Shown here: positions 15,723 through 24,972 of the stretch, one piece after another
Position numbering within the stretch: the stretch's first letter is position 1
Layout of the letters: each line of letters starts with the position of its first letter
DNA from: Flavobacterium psychroterrae
Lineage (GTDB): Bacteria; Bacteroidota; Bacteroidia; Flavobacteriales; Flavobacteriaceae
Direction: 5' to 3'
Assembly (NCBI RefSeq): GCF_018380615.1
Contig: NZ_JAGYVZ010000010.1
Span: forward strand, 62,001-126,000
DNA: 64,000 nucleotides
Program-made: the position numbers and the translations under genes
The notes under the pieces: generated by a model
The model's input: the letters and a program-made list of their open reading frames with translations, nothing else
Databases searched by the model: none
What the model was told of the DNA's origin: nothing

Positions 15723-17171
15723 TTAGAATTCTGCATTTCCAGGAGTTCTCGGGAAAGGAATTACGTCTCTAATGTTTGTCATTCCTGTAACAAACAATAC
15801 CAAACGCTCAAATCCAAGTCCGAAACCTGCGTGAGTTGCAGAACCGAATCTTCTGGTATCTAAATACCATGATAATTCTTCTTCGTCGATTTCTAAGGCT
15901 TTCATTTTTTCGATCAAAACGTCGTAACGCTCTTCTCTTTCAGAACCACCAACGATTTCTCCAATTCCAGGGAAAAGGATATCCATTGCACGAACCGTTT
16001 CTCTTCCTGGTTCAGTGTTGTCGTTCAAACGCATATAAAACGCTTTAATGTTAGCAGGATAATCAAACAAGATTACCGGACATTTAAAGTGTTTTTCTAC
16101 CAAATAACGCTCGTGTTCTGATTGTAAATCAGCTCCCCATTCGTTGATGATATATTGAAATTTTTTCTTTTTATTTGGAGTTGAATCTCTTAAAATGTCA
16201 ATTGCTTCCGTATAAGAAACACGTTTGAAGTTGTTCTCCAATACGAAGTTCAATTTCTCCAACAAAGCCATTTCGCTTCTTTCTGCCTGAGGTTTTGATT
16301 TTTCTTCGTCTAAAAGTCTTCCTTCTAAAAATTTCAAATCATCCTGACAATTGTCTAAAGCATATTTAATTACGTACTGAATAAAATCTTCAGCCAAATC
16401 CATGTTATCATCAAGATCGTTGAAAGCAACTTCCGGCTCGATCATCCAAAATTCTGCAAGGTGACGAGAAGTATTCGAGTTTTCAGCTCTAAAAGTTGGT
16501 CCAAAAGTATAAATCTGACCCAAAGCCATTGCATAAGTTTCTCCTTCTAATTGTCCCGAAACTGTTAAGTTGGTTTCTTTTTCGAAGAAATCTTCTTTAT
16601 AATTTACTTTTCCGTCTTCAGTTCTTGGCGTGTTGTCAAAAGGTAAAGCCGTAACTTTAAACATTTCTCCAGCACCTTCAGCATCAGAGCCTGTAATGAT
16701 TGGCGTGTTTACATATACAAAACCTTTTTGTTGAAAATAATTGTGAACCGCAAATGACAATACTGAACGAACACGCATAATAGCACCAAACATATTGGTA
16801 CGAACACGTAAATGTGCATTCTCACGCAAGAAATCTAAACTAGGTTTATTCTTTGGCTGTATCGGGAATTTCTCCGCATCAGAATCTCCTAAGATTTCCA
16901 GTTTGTTTACCTGAATTTCATATTTCTGACCTGCACCTTTACTTTCAATCAAAGTTCCCGTTACAGAAATTGCAGCTCCAGTTGTAACTCTTTTTAAAGT
17001 TTCATCCGGTGTATTTTCAAAATCAACAACACATTGTATATTATTAATGGTAGAACCGTCATTAAGAGCGATGAACTGATTATTTCTAAATGTTCTCACC
17101 CATCCTTTTGCATTAACCTCCTGAAGCGTCGTCGTACTGTTTAATAAGTCTTTAACTTTTGTGTGTTTCAT
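15723..17171 (-). CDS. asnS: Asparagine--tRNA ligase
   Basis: Class II aminoacyl-tRNA synthetase, 482 aa, charging tRNA-Asn. The N-terminal OB-fold anticodon domain contains [18 protein letters not shown]. Class II motif 2 is [21 protein letters not shown], and motif 3 is [27 protein letters not shown]. The catalytic domain carries an insertion relative to AspRS, as usual in AsnRS. It precedes rpoN on the same strand with a hairpin between them. Confidence 0.96.
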   Translation of the reverse strand: MKHTKVKDLLNSTTTLQEVNAKGWVRTFRNNQFIALNDGSTINNIQCVVDFENTPDETLKRVTTGAAISVTGTLIESKGAGQKYEIQVNKLEILGDSDAEKFPIQPKNKPSLDFLRENAHLRVRTNMFGAIMRVRSVLSFAVHNYFQQKGFVYVNTPIITGSDAEGAGEMFKVTALPFDNTPRTEDGKVNYKEDFFEKETNLTVSGQLEGETYAMALGQIYTFGPTFRAENSNTSRHLAEFWMIEPEVAFNDLDDNMDLAEDFIQYVIKYALDNCQDDLKFLEGRLLDEEKSKPQAERSEMALLEKLNFVLENNFKRVSYTEAIDILRDSTPNKKKKFQYIINEWGADLQSEHERYLVEKHFKCPVILFDYPANIKAFYMRLNDNTEPGRETVRAMDILFPGIGEIVGGSEREERYDVLIEKMKALEIDEEELSWYLDTRRFGSATHAGFGLGFERLVLFVTGMTNIRDVIPFPRTPGNAEF

Positions 17172-17518
17172 TTTATATATAATATTGAAATTAAATTATT
17201 TGTTGTGTAATAACTGCAAATATAAACGATAATTATTGAAATTAGAAGCTGTTTCCCGCTCTCCGCTGTATCTTTATGTTTTTAAAGAAAAAACACAAAG
17301 GATGCCGCTGCGATCGGGGCTAGGGTTTTAGTTTTTATAAGGCATTTTTGTCCTTGCGAGGACCGAAGCAATCTCACTGAAATAGGACCCAAAGTTTGAT
17401 TTAGCAAATGAGATTGCTTCGTTCCTCGCAAAGACTAAGTTTGTGTTTAATAAAACTTTGACAAAGATTTTGAGCTATAAATTCGAGATAATTCGTGCAA
17501 TTCGTGGCAAAAAAAAAT
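17172..17518. other. Intergenic region with a long hairpin repeat
   Basis: No gene is seen. Most of the space is repeats: an inverted pair at 17354-17376 and 17409-17431, and near the right end a half copy of the AATTCGTGGC family (about 17478-17508). The left part is the presumed asnS promoter. Confidence 0.6.
17354..17431. repeat. 23-bp inverted repeat (GCGAGG..GAAGCAATCTCA)
   Basis: Left arm TTGCGAGGACCGAAGCAATC plus TCA at 17354-17376, right arm at 17409-17431; 22 of 23 positions pair across a 32-nt loop. It lies between asnS and the MMPL exporter. Confidence 0.7.
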
Positions 17519-19885
17519 CTACCCTTCCAAATTCTCCAAATCTTCTTTCTTAGCCTTCTTTTTCTCAAAAGTCAAAACCAAAGCCGGTAAAACCAATAAA
17601 TTTGCAAACATCGCAAATGCCAATGTGCATGAAATTAATCCGCCAAGCGCAATTGTTCCGCTAAAGCTGGAAAGTGTAAAAGTAGCAAAACCTAGAATTA
17701 AAACTACTGAGGTATAAAAAGTGCTAATTCCAGTTTCTCTTAAAGCGCTGAAAACAGATTTTTTGACTTTTCCGTTGCTTTGAATTAAATCATGTTTGTA
17801 CTTCGCCATAAACTGAATCGCATTATCTACTGAAATACCAAACGCAATACTGAATACCAAAATCGTTGAAGGTTTTAACGGAATCCCGAAATAACCCATT
17901 AATCCTGACGTAATACAAAGTGGTAAAACATTTGTAATTACAGATGCCATCACCATTTTAAACGATCTGAATAAATACAACATCAATCCCGCAATTACTA
18001 AAATCGCAAAAATCAAGGATTCGATTAAGTTATCAACCAAATAAGATGTTCCTTTCTGGAAAACCAATGCTTTTCCGGTCAAAGTTACCTCGTAGCGATC
18101 TTTCGGGAAAATTTCAGCAATTTTTGAGCGTAGTTTTTTCTCCACTCTTGCCATTTCCTGCGTTCCTATATCTTTCATGAAAGTCGTGATTCGGGCATAT
18201 TGTCCAGTTGAATCTACGTAAGCTTTCATTAAATTGTCTTTGCTGTTTTTCGTTGCATTCTTCGCATACGATAAAATAAAAGTCTGTTCCTGCGAAGTCG
18301 GCAACTGATAATATTCAGGATTTCCGTTGTAAAAAGCCTGTTTTGAATATTTAACCAAATTCACGATCGAAACGGGTTTTGATAATTCAGGAAGTTCGGC
18401 AATTGTATTTTGGAGTTCATCCATTTTACGCATTGTCGATATTTTCATAACACCTTTTTTATGTTTGGTGTTAATCATTATTTCGAGCGGCATTACACCG
18501 TTGAATTCTTTTTCGTAAAATAAAATATCTTTATAAAATGAAGCGCTTTTTGGCATTTCGCCAATCAAACTTCCGGAAACTTTCATTTGTGTAACTCCAA
18601 TGATACTAAAAACCAAAAGTAAACCGTAAATGATATAAATTGTTTTTCGTTTGTTTTTTACCACATTTTCGACAAAATCCAATAAAGTCGAAATGTATGT
18701 TTTTGTCAGATGATACAAATGTTTTTCGCCAGGAACCGACATGAAACTGTACACAATGGGTACAATTAAAAGCGTCAGTAAATAAACCGAAATCACATTT
18801 ATAGAAGTTACCAATCCAAATTCAAAAAGCAAATCATTGCCTGTAATCATGAAAGTAGCAAAACCAATCGCCGTAGTTAAATTCGTCATTAAAGTCGAAA
18901 CTCCAATTTTAGAAATAATACGCTGCAAAGCTTTAGCCTGATTGTTGTGCAGTTTAATTTCCTGCTGGTATTTATTAATCAGGAAAATACAATTGGTAAT
19001 CCCAATAACAATAATTAATGGCGGAATAATAGCCGTTAAAATCGTGATTTTATAATGAAATAATCCAAGTGTCCCAAAAGACCAGATTACACCAATAACT
19101 AGAATACAAATTGAGATAAAAGTAGCTCTGAACGAACGGAAAAAGAAAAAGAAAATCAAGGAAACGGTAAACAAAGCTGCGCCAATAAAAAGTCCGATTT
19201 CGCCTTTCATATTATCAGCATTAATCGTTCTGATATAGGGCATTCCCGAAACTTTCAAATCAATTCCGGTTGTTTTTTCGAATTTATCGATTTTCGGAAC
19301 CAGATTTTCAAGGATAAAAGTTTTCCTTTCGGCAGTATTTACAAGCGCTTTATTGATGTAAACCGCAGAACGTATACTTCCGCTTTTTTTGTTAAACAAC
19401 AATCCTTCATAAAAAGGCAAATTGTGAAACAACTCATATTGTACCTTTTTTAAATATTCCGGATCTAGCGCTTTCTTTTGATCAATAAACGGATTCAGAA
19501 CAAATTTTTCGTTTACCGTATCTTTCTCCAGTTTCTTTAAATCGTTTAATGAAACGACCAAATCAACCTCTTTAGAATTTTTTAAACCTGTCATTAATTC
19601 ATTCCAGGCGGCGTAGTTTTTCGGCGTAAAAAATTTCGGATCCTGAAATCCAATTACCACTAAATTTCCTTCTTCACCAAATTTATCTAAAAACTGTTGG
19701 TATTGTCTATTTACGATATGATCTTTCGGAAGCAAGTTAGCTTCAGTATAAGTCATAGCAAGGTTTTTCCATTGATAACCAAGGAAAATCGTTAAAGCAG
19801 ATAGGATTACTAGTATTACTATTCTGTTTTTAAGTATGATTCGGGCTAGTTTTTCCCAAAATCCAACTTGTACTGCGTTTTTCAT
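17519..19885 (-). CDS. MMPL/RND-family exporter
   Basis: Large inner-membrane protein of 788 aa with duplicated architecture: a membrane helix at about 15-35, a periplasmic loop of about 180 aa, five or six helices (about 225-370), then a repeat of the pattern in the second half. The conserved segments ITLLIVP-like and FGISVDNAIQFMAKYKHD (second half, near residue 690) are typical of the MMPL/hydrophobe-exporter branch of RND proteins. Substrates in this branch are often lipids or hopanoids, but nothing here identifies one. No membrane-fusion or outer-membrane channel gene is adjacent. Confidence 0.85.
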   Translation of the reverse strand: MKNAVQVGFWEKLARIILKNRIVILVILSALTIFLGYQWKNLAMTYTEANLLPKDHIVNRQYQQFLDKFGEEGNLVVIGFQDPKFFTPKNYAAWNELMTGLKNSKEVDLVVSLNDLKKLEKDTVNEKFVLNPFIDQKKALDPEYLKKVQYELFHNLPFYEGLLFNKKSGSIRSAVYINKALVNTAERKTFILENLVPKIDKFEKTTGIDLKVSGMPYIRTINADNMKGEIGLFIGAALFTVSLIFFFFFRSFRATFISICILVIGVIWSFGTLGLFHYKITILTAIIPPLIIVIGITNCIFLINKYQQEIKLHNNQAKALQRIISKIGVSTLMTNLTTAIGFATFMITGNDLLFEFGLVTSINVISVYLLTLLIVPIVYSFMSVPGEKHLYHLTKTYISTLLDFVENVVKNKRKTIYIIYGLLLVFSIIGVTQMKVSGSLIGEMPKSASFYKDILFYEKEFNGVMPLEIMINTKHKKGVMKISTMRKMDELQNTIAELPELSKPVSIVNLVKYSKQAFYNGNPEYYQLPTSQEQTFILSYAKNATKNSKDNLMKAYVDSTGQYARITTFMKDIGTQEMARVEKKLRSKIAEIFPKDRYEVTLTGKALVFQKGTSYLVDNLIESLIFAILVIAGLMLYLFRSFKMVMASVITNVLPLCITSGLMGYFGIPLKPSTILVFSIAFGISVDNAIQFMAKYKHDLIQSNGKVKKSVFSALRETGISTFYTSVVLILGFATFTLSSFSGTIALGGLISCTLAFAMFANLLVLPALVLTFEKKKAKKEDLENLEG

Positions 19886-20063
19886 AAATTGTTTAAAATG
19901 GATGCAAATGTAGTGAAAAGCACTCTAAATCATAATTTATCACCTCGGTTTTTACTGTTTATTAACATTGTTGGTATTGTGATTTTTAGGAAAATTTATA
20001 TGTTTTGTCCAATTCTACGTTAGCTTTTCTCATATTTGTACTTAATTTAAAAATGAAACGAAA

Positions 20064-20393
20064 ATGAACTGGATTTTATTAATAATAGCCGGACTTTTTG
20101 AAGTTGGATTTGCGTCTTGTTTAGGCAAAGCCAAGGAAACCACAGGTATGATCTTAACTTATTGGATGGTTGGATTTTTTGTTTGTCTTTCTATAAGTAT
20201 GTTATTGTTGTATAAAGCGACGCAAGTTTTACCAATAGGAACCGCTTATGCCGTTTGGACAGGAATTGGAGCGGTTGGAACTGTTTTAGTAGGGATTTTG
20301 GTTTTTAAGGAACCGGCAACTTTCTGGAGAATATTTTTTCTTTCGACTTTAATCGCTTCGATCATTGGGTTGAAGTTTGTTTCTAGTCATTAG
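20064..20393 (+). CDS. SMR-family small multidrug/guanidinium exporter
   Basis: Small multidrug resistance protein, 109 aa, four membrane helices, the standard length. The essential membrane Glu is in the first helix (AGLFEVGFASCLG, Glu13). The conserved YAVWTGIGAVGTVLVGILVFKEP stretch is present. The SugE/Gdx-like AGLFE... start favours a guanidinium or quaternary-ammonium exporter, but I see no guanidine riboswitch in the 178-bp leader. Functions as a dimer in the inner membrane. Confidence 0.88.
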   Translation: MNWILLIIAGLFEVGFASCLGKAKETTGMILTYWMVGFFVCLSISMLLLYKATQVLPIGTAYAVWTGIGAVGTVLVGILVFKEPATFWRIFFLSTLIASIIGLKFVSSH

Positions 20394-20400
20394 AAATATT

Positions 20401-20688
20401 GCCCACGGGTTTTACAGGTTAAACTGATTTACACTGATTAATTTATTTTAATTGAATAAAAAAAAGTTCTCGCAGATTTGCAGATCAAGCAGATATTATA
20501 ATTCGTGCTTATTCCTGAAATTGCTTCGCCTGTTCGCTATTGCTCGGGTCATGGCGCAAAAATAGCTCACAGATTTTACAGATTAAACGGATTTACGCAG
20601 ATTAGGTTATTTTTTTTATGCTCTTTTAAAGTGTAAATCTTAAAAAGAGAATCTGTGATAACCAGTTTAATCTGTAAAACCCGTGGGC
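20401..20688. repeat. 288-bp element with 26-bp terminal inverted repeats
   Basis: The first 26 bp (starting GCCCACGGGTTTTACAGG) and the last 26 bp (ending TGTAAAACCCGTGGGC) are inverse copies with one mismatch. The interior holds further fragments of the same theme (CACAGATTTTACAGATTAAA) and no coding frame. It fills the space between the SMR gene and the sensor kinase. It looks like a miniature inverted-repeat element or a nested hairpin repeat; no clear target-site duplication is seen. Confidence 0.65.
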
Positions 20689-20714
20689 AAAAAAAACTTT
20701 TTAACTTTACAACT

Positions 20715-21476
20715 ATGCAAGAAAACAATACCATCACTTTTATATTTCTGGCAATACTTTTATTGCTAATCGTTATCATTTGTTTTTTGATCTATCAATT
20801 GATGCAGTTCAAAAAAGCAAAAGACGATGCCGAAAAGAGTTTTTATGCACTCGAAATGAAAGTAAACGATTTGCAGTTAGAAACTTTAGAATCAAAATTG
20901 AATCCCCATTTGTTTAAGAATATTTTGAATTCGATTCAATCGCACGCGTATCAAACTTATTTTGCATTAGATAAACTGGCTAATGTGCTGGATTATATTT
21001 TATACGAAAGCAAAAAGAAATTTGTGACTGCAAAAGAAGAAATTGATTTTGCATTGAATCTAATCGAAATCAATAAGATTAAAATCAGTCCGCTTTTTGA
21101 GTTGAAGATTAAAACAAATATTAATAAAGAAGATAAGTTATACGACCAACCTTTACTGGCACCTTTAATTTCGATAGATTTAATCGAAAACGCTTTTAAA
21201 CATGCTGATTTGCAAAGTGCCGATGCTTTTATCTCGGTTGTTTTTGAGTTTAGGGATAATGCTTTTTTTATGACAGTTTCAAATAAAATATCAGACAAAA
21301 AAGTATTGAAAAAAGAACGAAGCGGTTTTGGTCACGCAACATTAGAACACCGATTGCGCATCATTTATAAAAACAATTTCAAACTTGATAAATTCGTAGA
21401 AAACGACGTTTATATTGCTCATCTTAAAATAGATTTACTTGAATACAAAACTGAAATGCTTGCTTCTGGACGATGA
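20715..21476 (+). CDS. LytS-type sensor histidine kinase
   Basis: Sensor kinase of the His_kinase (LytS/YehU) type, 253 aa. One membrane helix at about 7-29, a coiled-coil linker, then the phospho-acceptor segment KLNPHLFKNILNSIQ (His65) and the ATPase N-box PLISIDLIENAFKHA. Glycine boxes of the ATP lid are short, as common in this group. There is no extracellular sensor domain, so the signal is probably sensed in or near the membrane. The start was taken at the ATG at 20715, which puts it just downstream of the inverted-repeat element. Its 3' end overlaps the response regulator by 38 bp. Confidence 0.87.
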   Translation: MQENNTITFIFLAILLLLIVIICFLIYQLMQFKKAKDDAEKSFYALEMKVNDLQLETLESKLNPHLFKNILNSIQSHAYQTYFALDKLANVLDYILYESKKKFVTAKEEIDFALNLIEINKIKISPLFELKIKTNINKEDKLYDQPLLAPLISIDLIENAFKHADLQSADAFISVVFEFRDNAFFMTVSNKISDKKVLKKERSGFGHATLEHRLRIIYKNNFKLDKFVENDVYIAHLKIDLLEYKTEMLASGR

Positions 21477-22158
21477 GTTACCGGGATTAACGTACCTAAA
21501 AATGCTTTGCGAACAAGTTCCTGAAGTTGAAATCGTAAAAACGTACAACAATCCTGAGAAACTCCTTGCAGATATTCCAAATCTTGATTTTGATTTGCTG
21601 ATATCAGATATCGAAATGCCCGGAATTGATGGTTTGCATCTTGCCGAAATGCTGGATAATAAATTAGTAATTTTTTGCACAGCTTATAAAGAATATGCCG
21701 CCGATGCATTTAATATTGATGCCGTAGATTATATCACAAAACCTGTAAAACTGGAACGTTTACAAAAAGCAATCTCAAAAGCCTATGAACGTTTTCATAA
21801 ACCAAATTCGGCAAAAAAGTTTATCCAGCTAAATACGGATAAAGGAAAAACGTTACTTTATTTCAATCAGATTCAATACATCAAAACCGCGGTTAGCGAT
21901 AGTCGGGACAAAACAGTTTTACTTACTGATGGAAGTTTCCTGAATTTGAAAAACGTGAAATTCGATACACTTTTAAACGAATTGCCCGATGCTGATTTTT
22001 GTCGTGTAAACAAAAAAGAAATTGTTGCGGTAAAAGCCATTAAGTTTTTTAACCATAACGAAATTGTCTTGCATCATTTAGAGAAAAATGATAAAAACAG
22101 CACCTTGATTTTAAGTGAAACCTACCGCTCTGACTTTTTGAAAAAGGTAAAAATATAA
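21439..22158 (+). CDS. LytTR-family response regulator
   Basis: Response regulator of 239 aa: receiver domain (acidic pocket LDDE at 10-13, phospho-acceptor Asp57 in LISDIEMPG, Lys in DYITKPVKL) and a C-terminal LytTR DNA-binding domain (from about 137, KFIQLNTDKGKTLLYFNQIQYI). The only usable start is TTG at 21439; no ATG or GTG exists in frame before the receiver. The resulting 38-bp overlap with the kinase suggests translational coupling. Partner of the preceding kinase; targets are unknown. Confidence 0.88.
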   Translation: MNTKLKCLLLDDELPGLTYLKMLCEQVPEVEIVKTYNNPEKLLADIPNLDFDLLISDIEMPGIDGLHLAEMLDNKLVIFCTAYKEYAADAFNIDAVDYITKPVKLERLQKAISKAYERFHKPNSAKKFIQLNTDKGKTLLYFNQIQYIKTAVSDSRDKTVLLTDGSFLNLKNVKFDTLLNELPDADFCRVNKKEIVAVKAIKFFNHNEIVLHHLEKNDKNSTLILSETYRSDFLKKVKI

Positions 22159-22272
22159 CTTATTACAAAGTTTTTCCGACTTGTTACATACATTTAAAAT
22201 TAAGTTAAAAAAATCTTTTTCACTTAATTCTGAGTGTAGATATTTGCACCATTAAAATCAAAAAAACGAGTT

Positions 22273-24543
22273 ATGAATAATATTAAAAACTCCTTGTTTT
22301 ACGTTACTGTTATTGGTGGTTTTACAGCTCTGATATATTGGGTAATTTCAAAAGGTGCAGCACTTGAAGTGGGGCGCGGAATCGTTCAGAAAAAAATAGA
22401 AGGAAATCATTGGAATGATTTTCTTACTTCGATGGTTGATAATTTAAAACATCCTTTGGCTATTTTACTGGCTCAAATTGTGACTATTATTTTGGTAGCA
22501 AGATTGTTTGGATGGGTTTTTAGAAAAATCGGACAGCCATCTGTAATTGGGGAAATGATTGCAGGTATTGTTTTAGGACCATCCTTAGTCGGAATGTATT
22601 TTCCTGAATTTTCAGCTGCTTTATTTCCAAAAGAATCTTTAGGGAACTTACAATTTTTAAGTCAGATTGGTTTGATTCTTTTCATGTTCGTTATTGGGAT
22701 GGAATTAGATTTAAAAGTCCTTAAAAATAAAGCACATGATGCTGTTGTAATTAGTCACGCCAGTATTGTAATTCCTTTTGCATTAGGATTATCATTAGCC
22801 TATTTTATATACCACACATTTGCTCCTGTTGGAGTTGAGTTTGCTTCTTTTGGGTTATTTATGGGAATCGCCATGAGTATTACGGCATTTCCTGTTTTGG
22901 CAAGAATCGTGCAGGAGAGAGGCATGCAAAAAACAAAACTGGGAACCATTGCCATAACTTGTGCTGCGGCAGATGATATTACGGCTTGGTGTATTCTTGC
23001 TGTTGTAATTGCAATTGTAAAAGCAGGTTCGTTTACAAGTGCTTTATATGTAATTGGGTTGGCGATTTTGTATGTAATTGTCATGCTAAAAATAGTTCGC
23101 CCGTTCCTGAAACGTGTTGGAGATTTAAATTCAACCCGCGAAAGTCTGAACAAACCTGTTGTTGCTATTTTCTTTCTTACACTTTTATTTTCTGCTTATG
23201 CTGCTGAATTAATCGGAATTCATGCTTTGTTCGGGGCTTTTTTAGCGGGAGCAATTATGCCGGAAAACAATAAATTCAGAAATATATTTATCGAGAAAGT
23301 TGAAGACGTTGCGATCATCGTTTTATTGCCATTATTCTTTGTCTTTACTGGATTACGTACGCAAATTGGTCTATTGAACGATCCGTATTTATGGAAAGTT
23401 ACTGCTGTAATTATTGCAGTTGCAGTTGCTGGAAAATTTTTAGGAAGTGCTTTAGCAGCAAAATTTGTGGGACAAAGCTGGAAAGATAGTTTAGCGATTG
23501 GTGCTTTAATGAATACTCGTGGTTTAATGGAATTAGTAGTACTAAACATTGGTTACGATTTAGGAGTTCTTTCTACAGAGATTTTTACCATGATGGTAAT
23601 TATGGCATTAATAACCACTTTTATGACGGGTCCGGCTTTAGATTTTATAGGTTATATATTTAAAGATAAAGTTACTGCAGTTCCTCAGGAAATTGGAAAT
23701 AAAAGTAAATACAAGATCTTACTATCTTTTGCAACTCCGGAAAGAGGTAAAAAATTATTAAGAATTGCCAATAGTTTGGTTAAAAAACAAGGCGATAATT
23801 CGATTGTAACAGCGATGCATTTGTCGTTAAGTACAGAGATACATTCGTTTGACGTAAAAGATCACGAACGTAAAATGTTAGTTCCGGTTATTGAAGAATC
23901 AGAACGATTGAATCAGAATATGGTGAGCGTTTTTAAAGTGACAAATGATATTGATACAGATATTATTGATACTGCAAATCAAGGCGAATATGATTTATTA
24001 TTAGTTGGTTTAGGACAATCGATTTTTGACGGAACTTTACTTGGAAAAATTCTTGGTTTTACCACACGAATCGTTAATCCGGATCGTTTGATTGATAAGT
24101 TTACAGGAAAAGAAGGTTTGTTTGAAAATTCTCCTTTTGATGAAAGAACGCGTCATATTATTGCAAAAAGTAAAATGCCGGTTGGGATTTTTATCGATAA
24201 AGATTTAGAAGAAGTAGATCAGATTTTTATGCCCGTTTTCAGTAAAGAAGATTCTTTCCTGATTGAATATGCTAAAAAACTAATCAACAATAATGGGTCT
24301 CAAATTACGGTTCTGGATGCAAGTGGCGAAGTAAAAAACACAAGAGATATTCAGGAAACAATTCGCTCGATTGAACAAATTGCACCCAATCATATTATGA
24401 TCATGCACGACAGAACAATCAAAAAAGAGTTTCTGGAAACCCAAAACCTGATGATTATTAGTTTAGATAGTTGGAAAAAACTAATCGAATCTCAAAGTAC
24501 ATGGTTGAATAATACGCCTTCGGTTTTGATTTTGAAACCATAA
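22273..24543 (+). CDS. CPA2 cation:proton antiporter with C-terminal stress-protein-like domain
   Basis: Inner-membrane antiporter of 756 aa. After a short N-terminal helix, residues about 60-460 form the Na+/H+ exchanger domain with about 12-13 helices, including the ion-site segment ITCAAADDITAWC and HALFGAFLAGAIMPEN. The last ~290 residues are soluble and resemble universal-stress-protein-type nucleotide-binding domains (YDLLLVGLGQSIFDGTLLGKIL). Probably exchanges K+ or Na+ for H+, with the tail regulating activity. Followed by a TTCCAAAT-type terminator. Confidence 0.85.
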   Translation: MNNIKNSLFYVTVIGGFTALIYWVISKGAALEVGRGIVQKKIEGNHWNDFLTSMVDNLKHPLAILLAQIVTIILVARLFGWVFRKIGQPSVIGEMIAGIVLGPSLVGMYFPEFSAALFPKESLGNLQFLSQIGLILFMFVIGMELDLKVLKNKAHDAVVISHASIVIPFALGLSLAYFIYHTFAPVGVEFASFGLFMGIAMSITAFPVLARIVQERGMQKTKLGTIAITCAAADDITAWCILAVVIAIVKAGSFTSALYVIGLAILYVIVMLKIVRPFLKRVGDLNSTRESLNKPVVAIFFLTLLFSAYAAELIGIHALFGAFLAGAIMPENNKFRNIFIEKVEDVAIIVLLPLFFVFTGLRTQIGLLNDPYLWKVTAVIIAVAVAGKFLGSALAAKFVGQSWKDSLAIGALMNTRGLMELVVLNIGYDLGVLSTEIFTMMVIMALITTFMTGPALDFIGYIFKDKVTAVPQEIGNKSKYKILLSFATPERGKKLLRIANSLVKKQGDNSIVTAMHLSLSTEIHSFDVKDHERKMLVPVIEESERLNQNMVSVFKVTNDIDTDIIDTANQGEYDLLLVGLGQSIFDGTLLGKILGFTTRIVNPDRLIDKFTGKEGLFENSPFDERTRHIIAKSKMPVGIFIDKDLEEVDQIFMPVFSKEDSFLIEYAKKLINNNGSQITVLDASGEVKNTRDIQETIRSIEQIAPNHIMIMHDRTIKKEFLETQNLMIISLDSWKKLIESQSTWLNNTPSVLILKP

Positions 24544-24567
24544 AATAGGTTTAAATTACAATATTTT

Positions 24568-24612
24568 AAAATTCCAAATTCCAATTTTATGATTGGGGTT
24601 TGGGATTTTTTT
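24568..24612 (+). terminator. TTCCAAAT-type terminator
   Basis: AAATTCCAAATTCCAA paired with TTGGGGTTTGGGATTT, followed by a long T-run; ends the antiporter transcript. Confidence 0.65.
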
Positions 24613-24730
24613 TGTTTTGTTTTTTTTGAAGATTTTCGGGATTGCGAGATGGCACGCGGATGACACGGATTCGCTAACGCGAAAACACGGATTTGGACGG
24701 ATTTTTTCTGTTGCTTTATCCGCATTTTTT

Positions 24731-24850
24731 GTCATCTCGACGGGAGGGAGAGATTACACTCGTAGATTGACAAAGATTGGCGACAATCTTGTCATCCTGA
24801 CGGAGGAAGGATCTTCGCTAGAGGCTCGACAAAGATTGGCGATATTCTGA
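24731..24850. repeat. Two-copy 60-bp tandem repeat
   Basis: Units at 24731-24790 and 24791-24850 share GTCATC..GACGG..GAGG at the start and GACAAAGATTGGCGA at the same offset. The units have diverged in between. Confidence 0.6.
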
Positions 24851-24908
24851 TCTCTTCGGTCAAAATGACAAAATTGTCTGTAAAGTTGGAATTTGGAATT
24901 TAAAAAAT

Positions 24909-24970
24909 ATTGGAATTTAAAATTTAATTATTGGAATTTAAAATTTAATTATTGGAATTTAAAATTTAAA
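24909..24970. repeat. Three-copy 21-bp tandem repeat
   Basis: The unit ATTGGAATTTAAAATTTAAT (plus T) occurs at 24909, 24930 and 24951; the first two are identical and the third deviates only at its end. Confidence 0.85.
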
Positions 24971-24972
24971 CC

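Larger units (their letters stand above)
24544..24972. other. Repeat-filled intergenic region
   Basis: No supportable gene. It holds a terminator (24568-24612), a GACACGGATT-type fragment (about 24650-24705), a two-copy 60-bp tandem repeat (24731-24850) and a three-copy 21-bp tandem repeat (24909-24970). The genes either side converge, so no promoter is expected. Confidence 0.65.

Noticed and set aside
20576..20779. 67-codon frame on the minus strand
   Set aside because: It lies over the inverted-repeat element and the kinase start, with no protein-like features.
24593..24850. 85-codon plus-strand frame between the antiporter and DUF5686 genes
   Set aside because: It consists of repeat sequence (hairpins and the 60-bp tandem repeat); no homology-like motif.
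24909..24970. Repeat array considered as CRISPR
   Set aside because: The 21-bp units abut without spacers, so it is a simple tandem repeat.
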